Positions 15,892 to 29,500 of a stretch of 62,000 nt of DNA are shown one piece after another; positions within the stretch are counted from its first letter, which is position 1, and each line of letters starts with the position of its first letter. Location of the stretch: assembly GCA_012295275.1 (NCBI GenBank), contig CM022672.1:10797904-10859903 (forward strand), written 5' to 3'. The DNA is from Chrysomallon squamiferum. Taxonomy: Eukaryota; Mollusca; Gastropoda; Neomphalida; Peltospiridae. A program made the translations under genes and the position numbers. Under the pieces are notes generated by a model. It had not been told where the DNA came from, did not search any database, and was given only the letters and a program-made list of their open reading frames with translations.

Positions 15892-16889
15892 TATTCCAGA
15901 TTTTAACAAATTACTATAACTGTTTTTATTCTGTAACTTCCAGGAACAAGAGTGGTTATTAACAATAATGCTCACATACATCAAAACTCCACACAAACTA
16001 ACACACTCACATGTAAACATATACAAAATACTGTATATCCATGTATTGATAAGATGTAATCCTATAATTCTTCTGTCACACCAACTTTGGAAATAGTTTT
16101 CATTTTCTAAATTTTCACTGCTTTGCTTTAAAATACTATTTTCTATTTCACTTCCCTCTCAGCACTGGCTGTTATTCACATGGACTACTCTTTTTGCCTA
16201 GAATCACGATATTCTTTACCTTCACACACAACATAGCCTTTAATTAAACCAGTTCTCAGAGTCTGAACAGAAAAGAAATACTTCATCACATACACTAATA
16301 AGATTTGATCCATCAACATACCATTCCTCAGATCTAATGTCAAAACTGTCACTTAAAGCAGAAAAATTCTTAGTTTTTTTTTTCAGTTTATTGCTTCTTT
16401 TTTTTTTTCTTTTTTTTTTCCACAGGTTATTTTTGTCTTCAGTTCATTTATACTCTTTGACTATAAACAGTTAATTACTGTATGTTCAGTTTATCTGCAT
16501 GTCATAGTGTGTATGTTCATTCATCTATATGTTACTGTGTTTTCTGATCATAGCTTAGTTTATTGACGCTAAACTTTTATATCAACTGTGTTATAAGCTA
16601 GCATTATGAGAATTGTTGGCTTTCTAGGAAACTTGCTTTGGAAACAAGTCATTTACTGTGTGAGTTAATTGTCATTATAAAGTAATAATGTGGTCGCATA
16701 GCATTCCAGAAATTTTTATAATGTCATATACATGCAGCAACAGGCTGCTTTATTGTCTTTGTTCTTGCTGTTATCGACATTTATTTATTTGCTTGGAGAC
16801 TTAACAAATTCCTTTTAACAAAAAAAAAAAAAATATATATATATATATTTCTATCAGTTTCTTTGTAAGCACAAAACAAGGATAATACA

Positions 16890-16923
<34 letters not shown>

Positions 16924-18046
16924 TCATTTATTCATTCATTCATTCATTCTGTATTATTAATATATGTTCATATTTACATTTAAGACATTTTCAGCAATTT
17001 GGTAACATTATGCAAACACACCACAAAGCCTGTCACTTAGCATAAGGAATATTATATTTTCACCTTCCCATAGATGGGGAAAAAAGATACCATGAAATTT
17101 GATAAACCAGCATGGGCTGTTGGTTCCCACAGCAGTTAAGAATTGCTACAGATTTCTTCAGTCATTTAGCACTGTCAAAATCCCTACTGGTAATCATGAT
17201 CCTTGAACCTGTAAGCAGTCCATCTTAACAGTGTTATAGGCCATCTGGCAAAAAGCTATCTGCTGGATCCCCTACTCATAGAACCAGGAAAAATGTGATT
17301 GTTGAAACCAAGCATATATGGACTGCTTGGGCCCCTAGACCAGTGGGTCCCTAAGTCCAGTGCCTTAAAACAGCACTGCCTGTAGAAGCCATTAGATTAA
17401 TACTAGTAACTTGACAACTGTCTGCCAGTGTCTTGCTGTATAAACACAAACATCATGCAGTACATGTGTTATGTTGTCTCGGATCTATTTATCAGTTGCT
17501 TTATGAACTTGTTTTTTTCATCTTGTAAACTTCAGATCAAAGATCATTTTTGAATGCAAAAAACTGTTCTGACTTTGCCTCTAGCTATGCACCTGATTCC
17601 ATCTCTTTTCTTCTCTCTCTACAAGTGAAATGTCTCTAAGGCATTTTTTTTTTTTTTTTTTTTTAATTCTGTATTTAAAACATTAATATATTACGTACCT
17701 GATGTTAAAGGATTGTGGACTATTCAAAAAAAAAAAATTTTAACTAAAGATAAAATCTGTGTTTATGTTTGTACATAAACAATTTTTTTTTTTTTTGTAA
17801 GTTTACATATTTCTTCTATTTGTCTCTCTGTGCATTTGTGTGTGTGTGTACAAATATGGAAATATTTAACAATTTTTTTATGATTAGATTATTCAAATAA
17901 AACAAATAGAAATTCTCAAAATAAACCTCAAAAATACTTCATAGTTAACCAAACAACTGAAAATGCATTCATTGCTTTTTACATTAGAAGAATATTTTGT
18001 AAATTTAAACAACACACACATGCATATGCATATAGACATATATATC

Positions 18047-18080
<34 letters not shown>

Positions 18081-18525
18081 TGTATGTATGTATGTGTGTA
18101 TGTGTGTATATATGTATGTATATCTATATGTATATGTATATGTATAAATATATGTATATGTATATGTATGTGTATGTTTGTGTATATGTATATGTATGTA
18201 TGTATGTGTGTGTGTGTTAATCATCTTTATTTCTGACTGAATGATTTGCTGACATTGCAGAATGTATAAAGCAGAGTTGGGATTACAAGTTTATATATAA
18301 ATGAGAGCAATCTGATATGATTCATGTCTGTTCTTTGCTGTGTTATGGGAAAAAGATGTCTTCATGATGTTTACTATTTCCTGTGAGCTGTTCTGGTGAA
18401 TGGAAACTTGATGAAAAGTGTTTCTTTTATATCCTTCTTTTTTTTATCTTTTTCATTCATTTTTTTTCTTTCTTTTGTTAATATGATGTTGGTTTCAATG
18501 TATGTATATAGAAAGCTCTTAAAAT

Positions 18526-18560
<35 letters not shown>

Positions 18561-19696
18561 CTCATCATTATTATGTATTTTAAATTCATTTTAAGCTTTT
18601 TAAATAAGATATATATTTTACTACAGATGACATATCAGTATTAGTAAATTATGTGTATCTGTGTACTGGGTTTTCAAAAATAATTTTTATGAAAACAAAG
18701 CCAGATACATATATAATAAAAATGACAAATAATTAAAACTAACGAGATTCAACATACCTGTCCTGATCGTGTAATTGTTCTAGTCGTAACAACTGAGCTT
18801 GTAACTTCTGCACCATAGAAAACAGACCGACACCCAGGGGTGGAGGGCTCACTAGCTGGTTGGGCAGAGTTTGAGCATGGCCCGACCCACTCAGAGCCAA
18901 CAACCCCACCCCAACAGACAGCAAAATCTGTCCTGAGCCATAAATGTTGATAATCGTGAAAACAAATGATCCAGAACTGTTGAAAATCTTTCTCAGAAAC
19001 AGAAGAAATAATATCCACATAGTAAATCCAGTTTGTTGACAATTCTTCATTGTATTTCTTCTTTCTTTCTTTCTTTCTTCTTAATTCTTTTTTTTTTTTT
19101 TTTTTTTTTTTTTTTCTTCTTCTTTTTTGTAAAAATATATTTCAACAAAACTGCCTTACACTGCAGTTGTCACAGCCATTGTTTTTCCTGTTATTAAATT
19201 CCAGAGAAGAAAGGTTTTCTGAATCATTTAGATTACTTCATGATTATTATCTTTATTATTATTTCTTCCAGCCATGTGTAGCAGGGTTGTGTCATGTGGG
19301 TGTGTTTTTTTTTTTTTTTTCACAAGACACTGAAGTTTTGCTTGTATCACTGGCAAAATTACATTTCTTGTAACAAATCACCTAATAAACTAAATGAACT
19401 TTTTGATGAATTCGAAGAAGATATTATCCAAAGTTGTAAATCCATTTTCTACATGATCCAAGTGACTGAAAGACAAAGAAATAACAATAATATTAATAAT
19501 AATAATCATAATTACAACAATAATAATAGTAGTAGTAATAATAACAATAACAGTAGTAGTAAAATTAATAATAATAGTAGTAGTAATAATAAAAAATAAT
19601 AGCATAACAGTAACAGTAACAAAAATAATAATATAATAACAATAATAACAGTAACAGTAATAAAAAATTAATAATAATAACAATAATAATAATAAC

Positions 19697-19772
<76 letters not shown>

Positions 19773-22700
19773 ATAATAATATTATTAATAACAGTAATAG
19801 TAATAACTTGTCCACTAAGGTGAAATAAATAAAAAGCACCTCTGCTGAATGAAGCTAAGGCTACCACACATGTGTGTGTGTATATGTCTGATCTCTCTCC
19901 CTCTCTCTCTACACACGAAGCTGCACTACAGGCAAAACAGACTGAACAGAGAAAGGTGATCATTTTATAGCAATTGTTTCAAGAGACAGCTCACTAATCA
20001 ACAAGGTGTGATAACAAAGACACCCCCCCCTCCCCTTGCAAACGCTACACACTGTGGGCAGGATCTAAGATGTGTGATGATAACTGATGGTGGGGAGGGG
20101 AAATAATGAGCCATAAAGGAAGGAAGGACATGAGACATTTTGTTTTGTTGTTTTTGCTGGTTGTTTGTGGGGAAGGGGCTGCTGCATTAAGGACTCCAGT
20201 TATGATGAGAAGGGATCTCTGTTCAAAAGATCAAAAAAGGGAGAAAGCCCTTTGATTGTTTAAGGAATTAGTGGGAGTTCATGAATTGTGGGTTGTGGTG
20301 ATTCTTTTCAAGCATTCTCAGTTTAATTTCTAATTTAGGTCACATGAAGAACAAATTTAAGTAATTTAGAGAATAATAATAAAAAATATGAGTTGTCTTT
20401 ACATATTAATACATATCATACTGAATCTTTTATTTAAGATTAAATTTTGTTAAAAATTATTTATATTAATTAAAAAAGGCGTTAGCATACAATAAAAATG
20501 TTCACATCATTTTACTAAATGAATATTTTACAAATAATAAAATACAATAATTTTCTAAATTTAGTAATAAGAAGAAATACAAGAAAAAAAAAAAAAAAAA
20601 GATATAGGCAGGGCAATTGTTTTGTTATTATGACTGTAAAAAAAGAAATTCTTACTGACTAAAAAAACATTTTGTTATATATTCAACATAATTAGATGTA
20701 TAAAAAGTTAAAACGAAAGGATGAATGAAAAACTTATTTGAATTTAATTTATATAATAAATGCATATAATATGTCTTATATGCAACTACTCATAGGTTTG
20801 CCACATTAGTAATGCACAGTGTGATGTTATTTATATATCAAATCTAATATTTTACTGTTGCAAGCTGCATAAAATCATATATTGTTAAATGTCAAACAGG
20901 GAGCAGTAATTGTATTCATATACATATTCACGTATCAGAAAAGAGTTCACCTAATCTTGTTTTCTTTTCCACAAATAATACCCTACTATATTTTGTAAGA
21001 ACAAATTACTTTCATCTGTTGTCTAACAAAATGTTTGTTTTGTTGATTTTTGTTTAAAAAGAGAGATAAAGAGAGAAAAGTATAATTTAAAAAGATGTTA
21101 GTTTTGAAGTTTTCATTATTTTAATATTTGAATTAATATCATCTAAACTATTTTTTTTATTTTAAATTAACAAAGAAATCACAGGTTTCTCTTCAGACAG
21201 AAATTTTCACAGTTCATATTAATTTTGTGTATAGATTATTACTTGGCAGGATATATATTATATACATATATATATCTTTGAAATTTAAGATCCTTCATTT
21301 ATATCAAGAATGGATTTTAATCATAATAATATTAATACATATTTTGTTTTATAACATCATTTTTCTTTTCATTTTATACTCTGAGGATGATAATTTTTTA
21401 CATATTTTTTTTTTAAAAAATTATCATCATCATAATCACAATCTGCATCACCATCATTATAGTCTTAAGGAATCATAATCATCACTGCAGTCTTAAGGAA
21501 TATTTAAAGCAAATATAAAACTCACATCTCAAACACATATTCACATTTGAAATAAAAACATGTCACATTTGCTGCAGGCTGCCCATTAATTACATTAAAA
21601 AGCTACTTTGATGTAGTCATGGAGTAATCAATCTCCCACAAGTTGTAATTACTTGTTGTTTTAGGATTCTTTCAAAGATGTCTTCTGTTGTTCTTCCTAA
21701 AGAACCAGTGGTTGGTTCAGCACAGTTTGCTTTGACCTTCGAAAAGTGTCCCTCCTTTCATCAGTTGTTATTTCAGAATTCTGAAATTTGCAGAAAATTC
21801 TTTTCTTTACAAGACCAAGTACTTAAATGCCATATTGCAGGAGAAATTTTACAGCTACCAAAAATGGATGAGAAAAAGGTGACATTCCCTTGTATACAGC
21901 AATTGCTGAAAAAGAAAGTAGTTTAATGATGAATGACTTAGTAAAAATAAACATCTGGGCTAAAGAAGAAAGTGATATTCAACACTCAGCTATGGTCCAC
22001 ATGAACTTATAGTAGAATTCAGTAACAGAGTTATTTTCTTTAATCATGAAAGTGTACTGTAGGTGTCACTACCAAAGAATGTATTTATTATAACTGTTAT
22101 TCTTACACTGCTGGCCTTTAATACTCTAAGCATTACAAAGATCTCTATTCCACTTTTAAAAATAAAAGAGTTATCATCATCATCATCATTATCGTTATAA
22201 TTATTATTATTGTTGTTGTTGTTGTTGTTATTGTTATAGTTATTATTGTCATCATCATCAATATTATTATCATTGTCATTAATATTTTTGTTGTTGTTTT
22301 TATTATTATTACTGCTACTATTCTTATTAAGTTATTGAAAATATTAGTTTTAAAACCTAATTTATTTATTATTTGTTAATGTCTATGTTTATTATTATTT
22401 GCATATTCATTCATTCATTCATTCATTCATTTAGTTACATACATGTTTATTTATTAACTTACTCACTTACTGATATATTTTATATTCTCAGACACTTCTA
22501 AGGGTGTGGGACTGTTTTCTTCTTGAGGGGCCAAAGGTTTTGTTTCGTATCTGTTTGGCCATACTCAAGATGCATGAAAAGGAGATTCTGCTGAAAACTG
22601 ACACTATTGGCGTGATGAGACATCTCAAAACCTGCGCCAAACTCACCTATGATGTGGATGGACTCATCAAGGTGAAAATTTATTTTATACCCAGTTGCAC

Positions 22701-23342
22701 ACTTAGTAATAATGATTGTTATTTTGCTACATTTTATACACTGTAACAACATACAGCATTAATATTTTTGTTTTCTTGTTGTTGTTGTTGTTGTTTTTAT
22801 ATATTAAAAAATAGAAATTTACTACATTTTGTACACCATAACACATTGGCCAACAATGGCTTTTTTTTAATTCCTTTTTTAAAATATATACTAAAAAGCA
22901 GAAATTTACTACATTTACAATAACACATTTTTTTTTTTTTTTTTTTTTTTTATTTTTTACATTAAAAAGTAAAAATCTACTACTACATTTTACACTGTTC
23001 TTTGTATATCCTTATTGGTTGCTCAAAAATGTATAAATAAATCAATTAATTAAAACTGATAATGAATCCTGTATAATTCTTTAATCCACAGACAGCTTTT
23101 GAAGAAATGGAACCATTTCCAAGTCGACAGACAATTCTGACAAAACAGACTTGCTATCTGAACACATTGAAAGAAAAATACAAGAAGAAGGAACTGCAGA
23201 AACTGGCGTTTGCAGAAAGAGAGCAACTGGTGAGAAAATTATTTTTAACTAAGAAAGCTTTTACAAAAATAATATTTATTGGAATAATTTAAAAAGAATA
23301 TTAATTATTTATTTATATAATTATCTGTTTATTATTATTATC

Positions 23343-23427
<85 letters not shown>

Positions 23428-24383
23428 TATTATTATTATTATTATTTAACAGTGGAATCATAATTTAAAAATAATAATTATGTATTTATTTTTATTATTT
23501 TTATTTTATTACTATTATTTTTATAAAATTTGTATTATACATACATTTTTTTTTAAGGTGTATATAGGCTAGATACAGAATGATTTTTTATCTGACATAT
23601 GTTTTTATTATTTATTTATTAATCCAATAATTGTTCATTTCTTGAATTATTTTTAAAAGTTTATTAATTAATTTATTTATTTCCTTTATTTCATTAATTA
23701 ATTAATTTATTATTTATTTTTATTTATTTATTCATTAAATTGTGTTTGTTTTCAATTTATTTATTTCTTCTATATCTTTATTACCAAATTTTAATTATTT
23801 TTCTGACAGTTTCTGGCACTGGAGGCTGATTCCAGACACTGCCTGACATTTGAGTGCTGTGCTGCACAAGATAATGGTGAGCACATGACCTTTGTTTCTT
23901 ATCAGTGACCTTCATAACCTTTTTGTTCCTGCTTTCCAGACATTGCCCCATCCCTAGTTTATCAAAAACCAAGATATTTATTTATTTATTTAATCTATTT
24001 CATAATTTAAAGTCTACTGTTAGTGTGGGTTTTTTCTTTTTGAGGGGGGTTTATTGTTTATTTATTTGTTTGCTGTTTTATTTTTCCATGTTTATGAGAA
24101 GGTAAATATAAAGGATTTCTTCATGCTGACTGTTAAGGAGTTATAGCAGTCAATTTCTTATGTTACATTGTCATTATACAGATATTATTTATGCTCACAT
24201 TCCAGAAATATATATATTTTATATATTCACCTGTTCATTTTTGTTTCCATTAATAAAATTCTGAACTTTTATCCATTGATCAGAATTTGTTAAAAAAAAG
24301 AAAGAAAAAGAATGCATTCTCTTTCAAATTTTACACTAAATCAAGGGGAAAAACTAATTTTATATTAATCTCTTTATTTGTGC

Positions 24384-24450
<67 letters not shown>

Positions 24451-26542
24451 CAACATTTCTGTTATCATTATTATTTCTATTATTACTATTACTACTACTA
24501 CATATCTACATTATATATTCATTTATGTGAATCAACAAATTTTTTTTGAAAGAAAATGTTTGACAATGGCAATATGGATTTAATAATGGCAGTTTAATTG
24601 CTTTTAATAATAAACCTCCTTTGTACCCACAGTCAAATGGCTTGGGTTACAGAACAAATAAAATACTGTTGATGTGTTGATGCGTAGCTGAACTCAGTTT
24701 GTGTAAACAATTTGTTCACATTATTCAACATCTGCAAAGAATGACAAAATTTTGTTCATTCAGCACAAAAAGAATAAATAAAATAACTTCTCTATTTTTT
24801 TTTTCTTCTTAATATATTTTTTTGTAATGAAATTGTTCAGTAAAACATATTCTCTTAATATTAATTGTGTAATGTAAAATAATTATATTCAAAGATTTAT
24901 TTAATAAACATAATGTTAATTTAAGAGAAAATTATATTTTTTGAATTGCTATTATTATTATTCTTTTACTGTTACTGTTATTATTATTTAAAGTTATATA
25001 GAGTATATCTATACTGAAATACATGTATTTGGTTTTATTTAAAAAAAATTAAAACAAGATTTATATACCATATCAGTTATATGAGTTATAGAGAGAACTA
25101 AACAAACAAAAATTAAGTGCAAGTAAAACAAACAAAGGAGAAGATTCTCAAGCCTTTTAACCTTAAAAACATTCTTCACAAAGTAAAGACTCTTTGAGAT
25201 GGACCACCCACAAATATTAGCAATTAAGAGATTACATTTCATTTAGCTCATATAAAATACTCTCTTTTGTTTCAGTTTTTTTTTTTATTGTTGGAAATTT
25301 AATACCTTAAGTTGATTTCAAAAGAAAAAAAGATAAAAACATTAATTATGTGAAAACACAGTATTAATAAAATTAACAATAACAGCAACAATAATATATA
25401 TAATAGTAACAATAACAGTAACAACAATAATAATAATAATACCCTGTAATAATAATAATAATAATAATTTTATTAAGGTAAAACACTCCTTTCAAATTAA
25501 AACTGCTCTTCATGATATATTTGTTTCTAAACAGCCTCAAATACTTGCAGACATTTGTAAATGATCCCATTCTCCAGAAATATAATATTTACATGTATTT
25601 AAGAGAATCGGATATGTAATAAAACATTTGTGGCATCTGATGAAACTGATAATTAAAAATAAGAAAGTACCAAAAAAAAAGAAATACATATACGTGTGTG
25701 TGAATGTGTGAGAGTGTCTGTAAGCATGTGTGTGTGTTTGTGTAAGAATAAATTTAAAATAAATTATTGTAAAAACTGCCATTGTAGCAAATGATAAATA
25801 TGCTGTAAGAAAATATGAAGAGCATATGTTTGACACACATCAATAACTGTTAGTATTAAAATATATTGAAGAAACATTCGTTTATTCGTTTGTCCCATAA
25901 TGTAAGTTTACTATTACTGTGTTTATTTATTTTTTCAACAGGTGAGGCATGGTTGTGCTATGGTGAACAGAAATTGTCCAAAGTGTGCAAAGTGAAACCA
26001 TCTGAAGGGGTCATGGTCAACTTGCCGCTGGAGGTAACCATTTTACTTCATAGTACCTAATGTGTAATGATCATAATGACAGGATGATGATGGTGATTGT
26101 GGTGGTGATGATTATGATGACAGTGAAGGTGGTTCTGGTGATGATGATGATGATGATGATGATAAAGATAATTTTAATAACTTTTGATAACTTTTATTTT
26201 TTATTTTTTAAAGACAGGATTTTATTATCAGTTATATTGTAGATCAAAATTGTAGATCAAAAATGGGTTCAGAACATTGTTAAAATACAAAATGTCTTCC
26301 TGTAATTTTAATGAGACATAACAGAAGTTTTTTTTTTTTTTTTTTGACACCAGGGTGATGTGTACCCTGCCTCTGCCTGAAAACCTCGTACTGTTTGGAA
26401 CACTGTCATGGATGGTTTCTGCTTACAACACACAGACAAAGTGAGCCCATGCAAATATTATTTTAAAAGCATAATGTTTTTGTTGTTTTTTTAAATTAAT
26501 TTTCATTGTACTCTATATTTTTTTTTTTTTTTTTTTTTTTTC

Positions 26543-26580
<38 letters not shown>

Positions 26581-29500
26581 TTATTTGGTTTTTTATTTAT
26601 TTAAATTTATTTATATATTTTTTATTTAATTTAATTTTTTTTTATATAATAAAGAAATATTATTATTTGTGAAAAGAATAATCTGTAAATTTCTGTATGT
26701 CTATAACAAACAAAAAACAACAATATAAATATATATATATATATAATATTATAATAACAATAATATTAATAATAAATAAGAATTAAAATAAAATAAAATA
26801 TATCATTGTTTTCAATAGTACATGATATCTTAAGAATTATTTGAGGCAATGAAACATTTTTTTTACTGAACAAATTGTTGTCACTGTTGTAAAATTTGAA
26901 CTTGTAGATTATACTTGTAGATTATACTGTCTTTGAAAGAATTGTTTTCATTGTTATTTGTTTTGGGCTTGTGTTTTGTACATAACAGATCTTTAATTTT
27001 GCAGAATTATTTTACAGTAAATGTATTTGCATAATAAATGGCTAATAATTTATTTTTAATTTATTATTATTATCATTATTTTACCTGTTTACCAGGCAAA
27101 AAGTATGGCAGACTCTTTTGCATGATGCAGTTCTCTCCCTTTGCTCCTACACTGATGATGATACACAGTGCAGAATTTTTGCTGGTTTAGCTGATGGCAC
27201 AGTGGCCATCATTGAGGTTAGTGTCAGAATATTATATCTATCTGCAGTTCTTATAAATGACAAAATGTGTAATAAAATCTAGTATATTTAATAATATAAT
27301 TATCATCTTGGGTTAATGATTTTAGTATAGAATTATAAACTTCCTTGTAGGTGACATAATATAACAAAAATCTGAGACAAAAATTTTTCATTTGCATGTC
27401 ATATGACTATATCTCCTTAATAAATAACATTCAGATATCTAAATAGTTATATTACAGACTGATAAATCTTTCTTAGTTTTTTTTTTTTTTTCTTACATAA
27501 TGTTTTGAAATGTAATATATATATATTTTTTTTTTTCAGAATGCAGACAAAGAGGTGCCAAATTTCGACACAATGTACATTCCTATTGGTCAGTCACCAG
27601 TCACCTGTGTCAAGTTGCTAGGCAACCATCTCTGGTGTGCATGTGGAAACAAAGTTTTCATCATTCATGCAGGGTACATTTCAGTTATATTTCTGTTTCA
27701 TTTCATTAGCCAGTTTGTTATTGTATATTTTATTAATAAAATAAATAAATAAAATATATTATCATATAATAACAACAACAAATAAATGAAATGTTAAATT
27801 AATTTTTTTTTAACAATTTAATAATATTTACATAAGTAAAATACATTTTAAATTCTTAAAATCAAGAACATAATGATTCTACTCAAAAAATATTTTTTAT
27901 TTTATTTTATTTAAATATTTATATTTATAAAAAATAAAAATTAAAAATTAAAGAAAAAAAATAAAAATATTTTACAAATTTTGTTTTATCACTGCAGCAC
28001 CCTGGATAATCTGGACAGCTTCACTGTGTCAAGCAATCCATACGATCACATTCTGTCTCTGGAACCAGGCATTCCTGGGGTCTGGATCTCAATCCGTGGA
28101 TCATCCATCCTTGAACTGTGGGATCCGATGTCCCTGAACTGTAGAATGTTGTATGACACTCGGGCAGGGCGATATCCAAGTCTGAGAAAGGTGTGTGGAA
28201 AATGGAAAATAAACGTAAGCTCTGTAAATTTTATTTCATATGCATGGGAATGCTGCTGATGACGATGTTGTAAAGAGTTCTTCGATGCTGTTACATTTTG
28301 TGAGTAATACCAGCAGGATTTCTGTGTATCTATGGCAACCAAGAGTTTGTAAGAGGCTGCATTCAAATTTCTTTATCGTTTTTCAGAAATTGTTTTTTCT
28401 TTTTCATTGATGTGAAAAGCATTTATGTATTCTTGTTTGTTATCGTTATGATAATTAAAATATTTATTTTTTTCTTTTTCATTTAAGTTAAGTGTTTTAT
28501 AATTATATTTTTTGTTTGCTGTAGTTGTGATAAAAATACATTTTAATAACCTCTTTTTCTGTTACATAAAAGTTTCAAGTTATTTTATATATATTTCAAA
28601 ATATAATAAGAAAGTTTTCTAGAACAATAAATTATATCAAAACTGAACTTTTAAAAAATATAATTTTTACAATTTATTTGTCATTTTACATTAAATTCTT
28701 ATTTTAAATCTTAATATTATTCAGTATTGCATTTGATTGAACATGTTTGTTTTTTTGCTGATGTTTATTTTTTTCTTGTTTGTTTGATTGTTTAAAGATT
28801 GTTATTATTGTAAAAGAATTTTTGTGATCTATTGCATTTTGCTTTGATATTGTAATGAGAATGTTAAATGATTAAAAAAAAAAAAAATTATCTCTACCAT
28901 TTAACAAATGTTTACATATCTTTTCTTAACATATAATGTTTGTTTATTAGCATGAAAAAAAAAAAAAAAAATAAAAAAGAATTTTTAAAAATATACTTAC
29001 ATACTGATAAATGTCTGTAAAATTTCATAATTTTAAACTGTAATATTCAAATTCTGAAACAAAATCTAATAAATTGTTTTCTTTCTTGTATCAGGAAGAT
29101 GAAACATACTTCAACAAAGCAAGGATCACTTCCATCCTGCCTCATGAAAACACAGTATGGATAGGCACAGGTGAAGGAAATTTGATCATCTATGATGTTT
29201 TCGAGACTGCCACTCCGAGCGTCACCCCATCAGAAGCTTCTTTCACTGCTGACCTGGCAGAAAATCTCAGGTGGAGAAAGAAGAACAGCATCGACTGCTT
29301 TGATCCAATCAGAGCAGTGGAGGAAAAAGTGCGCGAGATGTATTATCAAGGATTAGCCACTGAAGATTTCAGTGTGGCATCTTTCAAGTCATGCCTCAAC
29401 AGAATGGGTAGTGAAACAGATTCCCAGTTGTTCCAGATTTCCACAACTTCAACCAATAGCACAGTAATTGTCTCGGACAATTCTTCCAGTTTTTCAAACA

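Larger units (their letters stand above)
19051..22491. other. Upstream region of fibrinogen-domain gene and remainder of RabGAP intron
   Basis: Immediately upstream of the - strand ATG at 19050 lies a purine tract (on the - strand) of GAAA repeats and a long poly-A. Then comes the (AAT)n block. The segment 19840-20300 is more mixed in sequence and contains a short C-run and G-rich motifs, so it is a candidate promoter area for the nested gene. The rest is AT-rich. A short ORF at 21678-21926 is listed separately. Confidence 0.5.

Noticed and set aside
17963-18224. Tyr/Met/Val and His/Thr repeat ORFs on both strands
   Set aside because: Product of the TATG/TG microsatellite.
19390-19963. Long Leu/Ile-run ORFs on the - strand
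   Set aside because: Product of the AAT array; no transmembrane protein pattern outside the repeat.
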